Below, piece after piece: positions 34,675-43,851 of a stretch of DNA of 64,000 nucleotides (its first letter is position 1; each line of letters begins with the position of its first letter). This DNA is from Verrucomicrobiales bacterium (lineage in GTDB: Bacteria > Verrucomicrobiota > Verrucomicrobiia > Verrucomicrobiales > DEV007). The position numbers and the translations under genes are program-made. The stretch is from the NCBI GenBank assembly GCA_016795385.1, contig JAEUHI010000078.1, positions 1 through 64,000 of the forward strand, written 5' to 3'. The notes below the pieces were generated by a model, which was not told the DNA's origin, did not search any database, and was given only the letters and a program-made list of their open reading frames with translations.

Positions 34675-35076
34675 ATGATTCAATCTCAGTCCTTCATATC
34701 ACGACCACTAAGCCAGATGCAACCGGACCAAATTGCTCTTGAGTCGCTAAAAACCTTCGCAGACTTCGGAATGAAGCTTGCCGCGATAATTGTGGCCATA
34801 ATGGGTTGGCTCATCGCCAACAAAGACACTCGAGCGTTTCTGCAAGAACATAAAGGAATGTCTTGGACGATTGGTGCAACAACTACGGTCGCGGTTATAT
34901 CACACACGATTGGAATGGGATTCTACCTCCACTTCGGCATCGCACCGAATTCCGCGATGCGATCTTTCTTTTGGCCAGCGAACATATGTCACGGAACAAT
35001 CAATCTATTGCTGATCTTGGGAATGATCTTGACTCTCTACTTTATCTCAAAGAAACGTCGAATTTGCTTTGAATAA
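34675..35076 (+). CDS. Low-GC membrane protein inserted between module 2 genes
   Basis: 133 residues from ATG 34675 (Met15 at 34717 is an alternative start). Three hydrophobic helices: LAAIIVAIMGWLIAN, TTVAVISHTIGMGFYLHFG and TINLLLILGMILTLYFISKK. I recognise no family. The base composition is clearly lower in GC than both neighbours, with codons such as ATA, AGA and CTA that are scarce elsewhere here, suggesting recent acquisition. It sits where DUF1553 and DUF1501 genes normally touch. No ribosome-binding site is obvious, so expression is uncertain. Confidence 0.6.
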   Translation: MIQSQSFISRPLSQMQPDQIALESLKTFADFGMKLAAIIVAIMGWLIANKDTRAFLQEHKGMSWTIGATTTVAVISHTIGMGFYLHFGIAPNSAMRSFFWPANICHGTINLLLILGMILTLYFISKKRRICFE

Positions 35077-35113
35077 TAAGATCCACGCGCACCATTCGCT
35101 TTCTTCCTTTGAA

Positions 35114-36526
35114 ATGATTTCCAGACGCTCCTTCCTCCACCGCACCGGCATGGGCATGGGTGCCCTCGGTCTGGGCCCGCTCCTTTCGCAGTTGAATGCG
35201 GGCGACCGTTCCCTCAATCCGCTCGCCCCGGGGAAGACCCATTTCCCCGCCCGCGCCAAACGCGTCATCCACATCTTCGCGAACGGCGGACCGTCGCAGG
35301 TCGACTCCTTCGATTACAAGCCCGCCCTCGCCCAATACGACGGCAAGGAAATGCCCGGTGAGTCGCTCAAGACCGAGCGCAAGACCGGCACACTGATGAA
35401 GTCGAGCTTCGCCTTCAAACAGCGCGGCCAGAGCGGGATCTGGGCGAGCGATCTTTTCCCGATGGTCTCGGAGATGGTCGATGATCTCTGCATCATCAAT
35501 TCGATGCATGCCAATGTCCCGAATCACGAGCCCTCGCTGATGCTCATGAACACCGGCGCCGAGCGGGTCAACCTCGTGCGCCCGAGCATGGGCAGCTGGG
35601 TCACCTACGGGCTGGGCACGGAGAACGAAAACCTGCCCGGCTTCGTCTCGCTTTGTCCCGGAGGCGTTCCCATCGTCGAAACGCAGAACTGGCGCTCCGC
35701 CTTCCTCCCCGGGGCCTACCAGGGTGCCCACATCGATACCAAAAACACGCAGGTCGCCAAACTCATTCCCGACATCCGCAATCCACGCATGACGATGGAT
35801 TTGCAGCGCCGCCAGCTCGACCTCATCCAGCAGATGAATCTCCAGGATGCGGCGTCATCCGGCTTCGACGCCGACGCCGAGGCCCGCATTCATTCCCTCG
35901 AGCTCGCCTACAAGATGCAGATGGAGGCGACCGATGTCTTCAACGTCGAGCGTGAGCCCGCCCACGTGCGCGAGCTCTACGGCGACACCCTTCACGGACG
36001 CCAGATGCTCATCGCCCGCCGCCTCATCGAGCGCGGTGTGCGTTTCGTGCAGGTCTGGCACGGCGCGGGACAGCCGTGGGACAGCCACAATGAGATCGCG
36101 AAAGAGCACGGCCGTCTCGCCGGCGAGGCCGACCGTCCCATCGCCGCCCTTCTCGCGGACTTGAAGCAGCGGGGCATGCTCGAGGATACCCTCGTCATCT
36201 GGGGTGGTGAATTCGGCCGCACCCCCACCGTCGAGCTGCCCACTCCCGGAGCGAACGACGCCAACACCAAGCTCGGCCGCGACCACAACCACCATGGTTT
36301 CACCATGTGGATGGCCGGCGGCGGCGTGAAGGGCGGCTTCCAGTATGGCAAGACCGACGAGTTCGGCTTCAAGGCGGTCGAGAATCCCGTGCACGTCCAC
36401 GATCTCCACGCCACCATCCTCCACCTCCTCGGCTTCGATCACGAGAAACTCACCTACCGCTACGCCGGCCGCGACTTCCGCCTCACCGACGTGCATGGCC
36501 ACGTCGTGAAGGATCTCTTCGCCTGA
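35114..36526 (+). CDS. DUF1501 family protein with twin-arginine leader (module 2)
   Basis: 470 residues from ATG 35114, which gives a Tat leader (SRRSFLHRTGMGMGALGLGP); a start 45 bases upstream lies in the tail of the inserted low-GC segment. DUF1501 signatures are RVIHIFANGGPSQVDSFDYK, HEPSLMLMNTGAE, GVRFVQVWHGAGQPWDSHNE, VIWGGEFGRTPTVELP, GRDHNHHGFTMWMAGGGVKG and DVHGHVVKDLF. It is the partner of the upstream PSCyt1/DUF1549/DUF1553 protein and is homologous to the DUF1501 protein of module 1 (18584-20029). Exported folded; substrate unknown. Confidence 0.93.
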   Translation: MISRRSFLHRTGMGMGALGLGPLLSQLNAGDRSLNPLAPGKTHFPARAKRVIHIFANGGPSQVDSFDYKPALAQYDGKEMPGESLKTERKTGTLMKSSFAFKQRGQSGIWASDLFPMVSEMVDDLCIINSMHANVPNHEPSLMLMNTGAERVNLVRPSMGSWVTYGLGTENENLPGFVSLCPGGVPIVETQNWRSAFLPGAYQGAHIDTKNTQVAKLIPDIRNPRMTMDLQRRQLDLIQQMNLQDAASSGFDADAEARIHSLELAYKMQMEATDVFNVEREPAHVRELYGDTLHGRQMLIARRLIERGVRFVQVWHGAGQPWDSHNEIAKEHGRLAGEADRPIAALLADLKQRGMLEDTLVIWGGEFGRTPTVELPTPGANDANTKLGRDHNHHGFTMWMAGGGVKGGFQYGKTDEFGFKAVENPVHVHDLHATILHLLGFDHEKLTYRYAGRDFRLTDVHGHVVKDLFA

Positions 36527-36648
36527 GGCGGTCCCGTCCGTAATCATCCCGGGAGGAAAGCCTCCCTGCTGGCACGCGACGTGCGTCAGTCGTTCGTGGT
36601 GAATGAAGCGCGCTTGTCTCCGGGCGATCTTCGTTCATCATCCATGAA

Positions 36649-37872
36649 ATGAACTTCGGATTTGTCTCGACCCGCTTTGCCGGCACCGACGGGGTGTCGC
36701 TCGAGTCAATGAAGTGGGCCGCGGTGCTGGAGCGTGCGGGGCACCGCTGCTATTGGTTCTCCGGACTCAACGACCGGCCCGCGGCGAGCGCCCGCGTCGT
36801 GCCCGAAGCCCACTTCGCCCATCCGCGCATCACCTCGATCGATGCACGGGTCTGGCATCGCGACTCGGTCGATCCCGATCTCCCAGCCGAGGTCGACGAT
36901 TTGCGAAGCCACCTCGGTTCCGCGCTTGATGGTTTTGTCAGGGATTTCGCCATCGACGTGCTCGTTCCGCAAAACGCCATCACCATCCCGATGCATCTGC
37001 CGCTCGGGCTCGCCCTCGCGGACTTCATCCGGTCGCATGATTTTCCCACCATCGCCCACCACCACGACTTCCACTGGGAGCGCGAGCGCTTCGCCGGCGG
37101 CGCCGCGCGGCCGTGGCTGGACGAGGCCTTCCCTCCTTCCCACCCCAGCCTCGTCCACGCTGTCATTCATTCCAGGGCCGCCCGCGATCTGCGCGAGCGG
37201 CTCGGGCTCGATGCCGTGCTCATCCCCAACGTGATGGACTTCGCCTCCGCCCCACCTCCGCCCGCCCGCAGCGCGGCCGACGTGCGCGAGGCGATCGGGC
37301 TCGCCGGGGACGACCGACTCATTCTCCAGCCCACCCGCGTCGTCCCCCGAAAGGGCATCGAACACGCCATCGACCTCGTCCACCAGCTCGATGATCCACG
37401 GAACAAACTTGTCGTCTCCCACGAGGCCGGTGACGAGGGACTCGCCTACCGCGACCAACTCATCGCCCTCGCCGGGGAAAAAAGCGTCGACCTGCGTTTC
37501 CTCGATCCCGGCGCGCCCGGATCACCCACCCTCGACGAACTCTACCACCTCGCCGATCTCGTCACCTTCCCGAGTCTCTACGAGGGCTTCGGCAATGCCC
37601 TCCTCGAGGCCGTCTGGTTCCGCAAGCCCGTTCTCGTGAACCGCTATCCCGTTTTCAGAACCGACATCGAACCCTGTGGATTCGACTTCATCGTCATCGA
37701 CGGGGCCATCGACGATCCATCGGTCGCCGCGGCCGCCGCCATTCTCGAGGATCCGTCGGCCGCAGACGCCGCCGTGGAGAAGAATTACGCGATCGCCGCC
37801 ACCCATTTCAGCTACGAGGTCGTCGAGGCGCGGCTCGGCGAGTTGCTCAAGCGGCTCGGGCTTTCCCTCTGA
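36649..37872 (+). CDS. GT4-type glycosyltransferase
   Basis: 407 residues with the GT-B fold. The N-terminal nucleotide-free domain begins FGFVSTRFAGTDGVSLESMK (the G-T-D-G-V loop contacts the sugar acceptor) and includes IAHHHDFHWERERF. The C-terminal domain has the donor-site segment LILQPTRVVPRKGIEHAI and the E-x7-E motif in FPSLYEGFGNALLEAV, typical of GT family 4. It transfers a sugar from a nucleotide donor, retaining configuration; the acceptor is unknown. It is not embedded in a polysaccharide cluster. The converging gene ends 4 bp away. Confidence 0.88.
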   Translation: MNFGFVSTRFAGTDGVSLESMKWAAVLERAGHRCYWFSGLNDRPAASARVVPEAHFAHPRITSIDARVWHRDSVDPDLPAEVDDLRSHLGSALDGFVRDFAIDVLVPQNAITIPMHLPLGLALADFIRSHDFPTIAHHHDFHWERERFAGGAARPWLDEAFPPSHPSLVHAVIHSRAARDLRERLGLDAVLIPNVMDFASAPPPPARSAADVREAIGLAGDDRLILQPTRVVPRKGIEHAIDLVHQLDDPRNKLVVSHEAGDEGLAYRDQLIALAGEKSVDLRFLDPGAPGSPTLDELYHLADLVTFPSLYEGFGNALLEAVWFRKPVLVNRYPVFRTDIEPCGFDFIVIDGAIDDPSVAAAAAILEDPSAADAAVEKNYAIAATHFSYEVVEARLGELLKRLGLSL

Positions 37873-37875
37873 GCC

Positions 37876-38574
37876 TTACTTCGCCGGCCCCGGCATCACC
37901 ACCGCCGAGGCAAAGGCGACAGACTCCCCCGAAAAGGGCGTCGCGACTAGCACGGAACGTCCCGCCAGCGGGAAGAGCAGTTCCACCGCGAAGATCTTGT
38001 ATTCCAATAGCGCTTGCTCAGGACGTTCGCCACCCTCCTTCCAGGCACGACCCGAGACGACCCAGTGCTGGCGTTCGGGACGAACCGCGAGCTCGATCTG
38101 CTGCATCTCCGCGGGATCATGGGGAAACGGCCGGCTCAAGAGGACCTCGCCACGTCGCACCAACTCGATCTCCTGCCGCACCGGCACGAGGCGAAGCTGG
38201 AAACCGTTTTTCCCATAAAGACCGACCCCAAAACGCGACTTCAGCCGATCCCCTCCCGGCCCGCGAACCGAGGCCGTGATCGTCGCGCCTTTTTCCCGGA
38301 TCTCCGGACCAAACTCCAACCACGCATCGACGAGCGGCTCGGGCGCGGCGAGGAGTTTCTTCGCCCCCGCATCCACCGACCACGATCCCTTCACGACCGT
38401 GGCGCCACCCGGGATTGAAGCATCCTTGCTGTTGGCGATGTCGAGCTTCGCGAGCTCCTGCGGAGGGACCGGAGGCGGCGTGGCCTTGCCCTTGTCCTTT
38501 TCATCAGCAGCGAAGGAGCCGAAGGCCAGACTTGACCCTATCAAGAGCACCACGCAACCCTCTTTGGTCTTCAT
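37876..38574 (-). CDS. Secreted protein, unknown, coupled to an ABC exporter
   Basis: 232 residues with a signal peptide (KTKEGCVVLLIGSSLAFGSFA, cut before ADEKD). The mature part is beta-rich (GATITASVRGPGGDRLKSRF, FGVGLYGKNGFQLRLVPVRQ, IELAVRPERQHWVVSGRAWK) and looks like a concanavalin-type jelly roll, but I cannot assign a family. Its start overlaps the stop of the FtsX-type permease gene by four bases (ATGA), so it is coupled to that transporter and may be its periplasmic partner, which is inference. Confidence 0.78.
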   Translation of the reverse strand: MKTKEGCVVLLIGSSLAFGSFAADEKDKGKATPPPVPPQELAKLDIANSKDASIPGGATVVKGSWSVDAGAKKLLAAPEPLVDAWLEFGPEIREKGATITASVRGPGGDRLKSRFGVGLYGKNGFQLRLVPVRQEIELVRRGEVLLSRPFPHDPAEMQQIELAVRPERQHWVVSGRAWKEGGERPEQALLEYKIFAVELLFPLAGRSVLVATPFSGESVAFASAVVMPGPAK

Positions 38575-41500
38575 TCCCTTCGGATGGCGTCCATGAGGTG
38601 CCCGCGCAGAACGAGACGCGCGGCCGAGGCACAGAACAGGAGACCGCCGACAAGGACGGCCCCGTTGATCGCCGCGAGGAGTCCCCAGGGCAGCGGCGCG
38701 GAGCCGCCCGTGAGTTTCGGCAGCACCGCGAGGATCGCGGCCCCGAGTCCCACGACGACGCCTGACAAATGCAAAAACCAGTGCTCCGAGAGGACCATTC
38801 CGGAAAGGGCGCGCCGGGTGAAGCCCATCGCCTGCATCACCCCGAGCTGCCCGCGGCGCTCCATCACATTGCGGCCCACGAGAATGGCGAGACCGAGCGT
38901 GCCGAGGAATAGGCCGAGTCCGCCGAGGGTGGAGAAGATCGAAAGATAGGTGTTCTGCACCGCGTTGAATTCGTTGAGTCGGTCCGCGGCGGGACGCATC
39001 TCGAGCCCAAGGTCGCCGAACATGCGGGTGAGGTGCGAAGCGACGGGCGCGAGCGTTTTCGGATCGGCCCCCGCTCCATCGAGAAGGAAAAACCGGTAAC
39101 CTCCCGCATCGGGGAAAAAGCGGATGAACTCGGCCTCGTCGATGAGGAGACTGCCCTGGAGGATCGAGGTCTCGAGGAACCCGACGAGACGCACCGCGAA
39201 GGCCTGGCCCGAGACCGTCTCGTAACGCACCGTGTCGCCGACCTTTTTTTGCAGGGCGTAGACGGCGGTATTCTGATCGATGATCCCGCGGATCACGGGG
39301 ATGCCATCCTCATCGGGCTCGTCTCCGGAGAGAGTACGCCAGGGGCTTTGTCCGTTCGGAGGAGGACTCGCCTGGGCCGTGAAGTGGAAGGGGGAAAGCC
39401 GCGCGATCTTTTCGACATCGACGCCCATCAGTCTCGGACGTTGGGCGCGGTTGAGATTGAGACAGCTCGCATCTTCGCCATTGCTCACCCGCATCGGCAG
39501 GATTGAAAAATCGCCCTTGAGCGCGTCGAGCCCGAATTTCTTGCGTCCTTCGGCTCCGTCGAGATCCTCGTAAACCGGCAGGGTCGACTCGCCGACAAAC
39601 GCAAAGCCGCCCGTGCCGGAGCCGCGGCGCTCCGCTCCGCGCGCGCCGTCGAGGCGGAAGGAATTGATCGCCGTGACCATGAAGACACCCGCCGCCATCA
39701 ACCCGATCACGGCGAGACTGCGTCCGCGCCGGCGCACGGTGTGCTGGCGGCCGAGGGCTCCGAGCGACGAAAGGCTCTGCGAAGGACGGAGGAATCGGCG
39801 GATGAGGATCGAGCAAAGCGCCACTCCGGCGATCGTGATGAGGAAGCCCGCACCGAAGAAGAGTCCCTGCTCGGCCATGGTGCCGGGCACCTTCGGTGCG
39901 AAGAGACAACCGAGGGCGCCGATCAAGCCACCCCAGAAGCCGAAGACATCGCGCTTGCGGCGGCCCGAGGTCGAATGAGTTTCATCCGACATTCCGGAAA
40001 TGAGCGCACTCGGCTGCACCGCGGTGACGCGACGGCTCGCAATCCAGACGACCACGAGCGCGACGATCACGGTGATGGCGAGAGCAACGCCAAGCGAGGC
40101 GGGCTTCAGGAAATAGACGAACTCCATGCCGGCGGCGGCGTCCTGCCACACGCCGGACATGCCATGAAGTGCGAGGCGGGTGTAGACATAACCTCCGAAC
40201 AGACCGAGGGCCGCTCCCACGACGGAAAGGACGAGGGCCTCGATGAGGAAAAGACGACGGACGCGTTTCCGCGTGAAGCCGAGGGCGAGGAGCAGACCGA
40301 TCTGGGTGGCGCGCTGTTCGATGCCAAAGACAAAGACGAGTCCCGCGAGGACGAGGGCCGCGACGATGAGGAAGAAACTCATGCTCGCGAAGAGCGCCCC
40401 GAAGTCGAAAGAACCCGCCACAGCCGCGGCAGCCTCGGCCGGGAGATCTCGCGAAGTCATGCCGAGATCGGCCAGCTTCAGATGCGCCCTCAGTTGCTCG
40501 ACGAGCGCTTTGTCAGGATCCTTCAGGGTGAATCGCACCGCGGTGGCGTCGCCGAAGCGGTTTGACCACATCGCACGCGCGGCGGCGAGGGAGACGAAGG
40601 CTTTGGGTGTCGTTTTGTGGGCGTCCCAGTAATCGTCGTCCTTCTGGCGGATGCGGTCGCGGTCAATGGGGATGCCGGGCTCCCAGTCATCGAGGCCGTC
40701 AACGTCGAAGATGCCGGGGAACTCGGGCGTCCAGGAGCGGTCCCAGCCATTTTGCTCGAGCGGGGCAATCCCCGCGACGGTGAACTTGCGCTGTTGCTCG
40801 ACGAGGGCGCGCCCCGCTCCCACGACGTTGTAGGTCAGGGTAATGGTATCGCCTTCTTTCGCGGCGAGGTCCTCGGCGAGCCAGTCGGAGAGAAGGATCT
40901 CGTCATCGCCGAGTTCGCCCGTGACGATGCCATTGAGCGCAGGTCCGACGCCCGTGACCATGGAATAAGGCGTGCCGCGCTCCGCCGGTGCCTTCGCGAT
41001 GTCGGTGGCGAGATAGGTGAGGACGGGAGCGCTCGCCGAGGAGATCGTTTCCAAAGCCTTCACGAGGACGCCGTCAAAAAAGACCCGCGAGCTGATCATC
41101 TGCTGCACGCCACCTTCACCCGCGGCAGCGACGGTGAGCTGGAGATCCTCGAGCTGCCACGATGACTCGACCGCTTCGGAAAAAGCGACGGCATCGAGGG
41201 AACGGTCGCCGAGGAGGAGATTGGCGCGATTGCTTTGTTCGATCACCGACTCAAGCCGTTCACGGCGGACAAAAAGCGTCGCGGGCGGGACTTGCTCGGA
41301 CTTCAGCGAATAACCGCCGAATTGTTCGTTGTCCAGAATCGTGGTGACTTCCGCGGTGAAGGGCGTGGTTTGTTCGGACTCGCCCGAGAGCGGGGCGTCT
41401 TTCGACAGCGCGCCGGGCACTTCGAGACGGACGATGAGGGTGTCGCCGGCCTTCGCCCCGATGCGGTCGGCGAGGGGACGGTTGATGGCGATGAAACGTT

Positions 41501-41897
41501 CGTCGTCGAATCCTTCGGGCGCGGCCCCGCCGAGAGAGAGCTTCCAAAAACGCTCGTCGACCCCGACGATCTGGATGCGGTTGACGCGGCGTCCTCCTTC
41601 GCGGCTCGCGGCGGTGCCTTCGATCTGGAGAACGGGGGCGACGAGGGCGTCACCACCGAGCTTCGTCGCGACGCGATCGGCGAGCGAGGCGGTGAAAAAA
41701 CGTTCGCCGCCGAGGAAGACCGGGCCGATTCCCGAGAGGCGTGCCTCCGCGTTGCGACGGAGGCTTTCCTTCACCGAATCGCCGACGACGAGGGCTCCGC
41801 TGAGGATCGCCGAAGTGAGCGCCACGCCCGCGAGCATCGAGAGATTCACCCACCGGTAGTGGAAGAGCGAGCTGAGAATGAGGCGGAGGGAAGTCAT
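38571..41897 (-). CDS. Large FtsX/LolC-MacB-type ABC transporter permease
   Basis: 1108 residues from ATG 41897 (MTSLRLILSSLFHYRWVNLS). An N-terminal membrane helix (about 20-40) is followed by a large periplasmic domain. A first FtsX block lies near 500-620 (SFFLIVAALVLAGLVFVFGI, GFTRKRVRRLFLIEALVLSV), more helices near 676-760 (FFGAGFLITIAGVALCSILI), a second periplasmic domain, and a second FtsX block near 980-1100 (TLGLAILVGRNVMERRGQLG, MQAMGFTRRALSGMVLSEHW). Duplicated FtsX blocks in one chain are typical of family members that pair with a single LolD-like ATPase, which is encoded just upstream. It probably moves lipoproteins, lipids or peptides across or out of the inner membrane by mechanotransmission. 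Confidence 0.9.
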   Translation of the reverse strand: MTSLRLILSSLFHYRWVNLSMLAGVALTSAILSGALVVGDSVKESLRRNAEARLSGIGPVFLGGERFFTASLADRVATKLGGDALVAPVLQIEGTAASREGGRRVNRIQIVGVDERFWKLSLGGAAPEGFDDERFIAINRPLADRIGAKAGDTLIVRLEVPGALSKDAPLSGESEQTTPFTAEVTTILDNEQFGGYSLKSEQVPPATLFVRRERLESVIEQSNRANLLLGDRSLDAVAFSEAVESSWQLEDLQLTVAAAGEGGVQQMISSRVFFDGVLVKALETISSASAPVLTYLATDIAKAPAERGTPYSMVTGVGPALNGIVTGELGDDEILLSDWLAEDLAAKEGDTITLTYNVVGAGRALVEQQRKFTVAGIAPLEQNGWDRSWTPEFPGIFDVDGLDDWEPGIPIDRDRIRQKDDDYWDAHKTTPKAFVSLAAARAMWSNRFGDATAVRFTLKDPDKALVEQLRAHLKLADLGMTSRDLPAEAAAAVAGSFDFGALFASMSFFLIVAALVLAGLVFVFGIEQRATQIGLLLALGFTRKRVRRLFLIEALVLSVVGAALGLFGGYVYTRLALHGMSGVWQDAAAGMEFVYFLKPASLGVALAITVIVALVVVWIASRRVTAVQPSALISGMSDETHSTSGRRKRDVFGFWGGLIGALGCLFAPKVPGTMAEQGLFFGAGFLITIAGVALCSILIRRFLRPSQSLSSLGALGRQHTVRRRGRSLAVIGLMAAGVFMVTAINSFRLDGARGAERRGSGTGGFAFVGESTLPVYEDLDGAEGRKKFGLDALKGDFSILPMRVSNGEDASCLNLNRAQRPRLMGVDVEKIARLSPFHFTAQASPPPNGQSPWRTLSGDEPDEDGIPVIRGIIDQNTAVYALQKKVGDTVRYETVSGQAFAVRLVGFLETSILQGSLLIDEAEFIRFFPDAGGYRFFLLDGAGADPKTLAPVASHLTRMFGDLGLEMRPAADRLNEFNAVQNTYLSIFSTLGGLGLFLGTLGLAILVGRNVMERRGQLGVMQAMGFTRRALSGMVLSEHWFLHLSGVVVGLGAAILAVLPKLTGGSAPLPWGLLAAINGAVLVGGLLFCASAARLVLRGHLMDAIRRE

Positions 41898-41921
41898 GGG
41901 ACACGAGTCACGAGTCACGGG

Positions 41922-42617
41922 TCACGAAGCTGATTCCAGTTTGCCGCGATGAAGGGTCCGCACGGAACCAAGAGTGGCGGCGAGGGCGCGGTCGTGGGTG
42001 ACGACGATGAGGGCGAGTCCCTCGGACTCGTTGAGCTCGGCGAGCAATTCCATGAGGCGCTTCGCGTTGTCTTCGTCGAGGGCACCGGTCGGTTCATCGG
42101 CGAGGAGGAGACGCGGCGAATTGATCAGCGAACGCACGATGGCGACGCGCTGTCGTTCGCCGCCGGAGAGCTGCGAGGGGAGCCGGTCGAGCTTGTCGGC
42201 GAGACCGACGCGGTCGAAAAGGCGCTTGGCTCGGTCGGCGGCTTCCGTAGGATTGGGACGCGTGGCCAGGGCGAGCGTCGGGACGAGGGCGTTCTCCAGC
42301 GCGGTGCACTGCGGGAGCAAATGGTGCATCTGGAAGATGAAACCGATCTTCTCCGAGCGGATCCGCGCGACGGCGTCCTCGCTCAGCCCGGCGGTGTCGA
42401 TGCCATCGACGATGACGCGTCCCTCCGACGGGGCATCGAGCGTGCCGAGGAGGTTGAGCAGGGTGCTTTTCCCGCAGCCCGAGGGACCAACGATGGCGAA
42501 GCGCTCACCCGCGCCCACGACGAGATCGAGCCCGTCGAGGATGCGGCGTTCGGGGGCGCTTTCGTACCATTTGGTGACGCCGCGCAGTTCCAGGATCGAA
42601 TTCGTCTCTTCAGGCAT
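41922..42617 (-). CDS. LolD/MacB-type ABC transporter ATP-binding protein
   Basis: 231 residues from ATG 42617. Walker A is GPSGCGKS in FAIVGPSGCGKSTLLNLLGT, the Q-loop is IGFIFQMHHLLPQCTALEN (FQ-x-H-L-L-P typical of LolD), the signature is LSGGERQRVAIVRSL, Walker B is LLLADEPTGALDEDNAKRL and the H-loop is IVVTHDRALA. It powers the FtsX-type permease encoded 24 bp downstream. Upstream lies a gap filled by palindromic repeats, so its promoter must be inside or next to them. Confidence 0.93.
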   Translation of the reverse strand: MPEETNSILELRGVTKWYESAPERRILDGLDLVVGAGERFAIVGPSGCGKSTLLNLLGTLDAPSEGRVIVDGIDTAGLSEDAVARIRSEKIGFIFQMHHLLPQCTALENALVPTLALATRPNPTEAADRAKRLFDRVGLADKLDRLPSQLSGGERQRVAIVRSLINSPRLLLADEPTGALDEDNAKRLMELLAELNESEGLALIVVTHDRALAATLGSVRTLHRGKLESAS

Positions 42618-42730
42618 TGCCCGAAGTTTCGGCGTTCCCGGGGGTTGCTTCAAGTGGGGAATGACGTCAGCGACGAAAGCGCAGCCGAACGGTCCACCGT
42701 TCTGACGAACGTCCCTCGGCCCACGATTCC

Positions 42731-42953
42731 GGAAGCGTTGCCGCTTCCGCTACCGCTGACGCGTTCATCGGAGCTCTCCCGTAGCGGAACGTGCAAACGT
42801 TCCGGCCGATCGTCCCTCGGCCCCCGATCCCGGAAGCGTCGCCGCTTCCGCTACCGCTGACGCGCTCATCGAAGTCTCTCCCCGTAGCGGAAGGTGCGAA
42901 CGTTCCGGCCGATCGTCGAAAGGACGTCCGATCCCGGAAGCGTCGGCGCTTCC
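42731..42953. repeat. Tandem cluster of two alternating hairpins (about 101-104 bp period)
   Basis: Three copies of hairpin B, GGAAGCG-NNNN-CGCTTCC (42731-42748, 42832-42849, 42936-42953), alternate with two of hairpin A, GGAACGT-GCAA-ACGTTCC and a one-mismatch variant (42786-42803 and 42889-42906). All have seven-base stems and four-base loops. The cluster fills the 348-bp gap between the SGNH esterase stop and the LolD-type start. The same unit occurs in opposite orientation at 48631-48849. Loops and linkers vary; there are no CRISPR-like unique spacers. Confidence 0.85.
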
Positions 42954-42965
42954 GCTACAAGCAGA

Positions 42966-43718
42966 TCACTCCGCCATCAACTCCTTCACGCGGGACTCGA
43001 TCGCCTTGGACCAGATCTCGTAGCCCTTTTCGTTGGGGTGGAGCAGGTCGGGCATGATCTCTTTTGAAAGGGTGCCGTCGGCTTCGAGGAAATCCTTGTT
43101 GATGTCCATGAAGAAGACGGTCTTGCCATCATCGAGCTTGGCGATGAGCTCGTTCGTCTTCTCGTTTTGCTGGCGCATCTTGTCTTCCGGCGTGGCTCCG
43201 CGGGGGAAGATCGCCAGGAGGAGGATCTTCATCTGCGGCTGTTTTTCCTTCAGCACCTTCACAATCTCCGTGACACCGGCGGCGGTCTCCTCCGCGGTGC
43301 TGGAATAAACCGCTCCTCCGTGTTCGGCCATGGGACGCCCCTGATGACCGGTGTTGTTCGTGCCGATCATGAGCACGGTCAGCTTCGGCTTGAGCCCGTC
43401 GTAGTTTCCGTTGGCGAGACGCCAGAGGATATGCTCGGTGCGGTCGCCGCCGATGCCGAAGTTGGCGGCCCCCATCGGCGCCCAGTATTGATCCCATGCG
43501 GCCTTGCCTTTGGCGCTCCAGCCCTGGGTGATGGAGTCGCCGAGGAACACGAGGGGCGCCTCACCCTTTTTCGAGATCTCGTTGAAAGACGCATGCAGCG
43601 CCTCCTTGCCCGGATGCGGTGCCGGCGAAAGCGCGAGCGGCTTGGCCGCATCGGCGAGGGCGAGGGAGGAAAAAGCGGTCAGCACGGCGGCGGAGAGGAT
43701 CAAGCGGGTGGGTTTCAT
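42966..43718 (-). CDS. Secreted SGNH/GDSL hydrolase (PAF-acetylhydrolase-like)
   Basis: 250 residues from ATG 43718, giving a signal peptide (MKPTRLILSAAVLTAFSSLALA). Block I is PLVFLGDSITQGWSA with the catalytic Ser, block II is FGIGGDRTEHILWRL, block III is LTVLMIGTNNTGHQG, and block V is DLLHPNEKGYEIWSKAIESR with Asp and His. This is the form seen in PAF acetylhydrolase-like and many polysaccharide-esterase SGNH proteins of this phylum. Periplasmic or secreted; substrate unknown. Its stop borders the palindrome cluster at 42731-42953. Confidence 0.93.
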   Translation of the reverse strand: MKPTRLILSAAVLTAFSSLALADAAKPLALSPAPHPGKEALHASFNEISKKGEAPLVFLGDSITQGWSAKGKAAWDQYWAPMGAANFGIGGDRTEHILWRLANGNYDGLKPKLTVLMIGTNNTGHQGRPMAEHGGAVYSSTAEETAAGVTEIVKVLKEKQPQMKILLLAIFPRGATPEDKMRQQNEKTNELIAKLDDGKTVFFMDINKDFLEADGTLSKEIMPDLLHPNEKGYEIWSKAIESRVKELMAE

Positions 43719-43851
43719 AGGCTGGCATTTTGCCAAGCGGCGGCGCGCGGGGCAAGGGCGGAAATGCGGGGAGATCGAAGTCGACCCGAACATTGCAATT
43801 TCAATCGAGCCCGCCATTCGGCACATCACTTCTTGGACTCTCGCCACGCTG

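Noticed and set aside
43719..43851. Degenerate PIN toxin after the orphan antitoxin
   Set aside because: Translating the gap in the minus-strand frames gave no PIN acids or conserved segments, so no remnant can be claimed.
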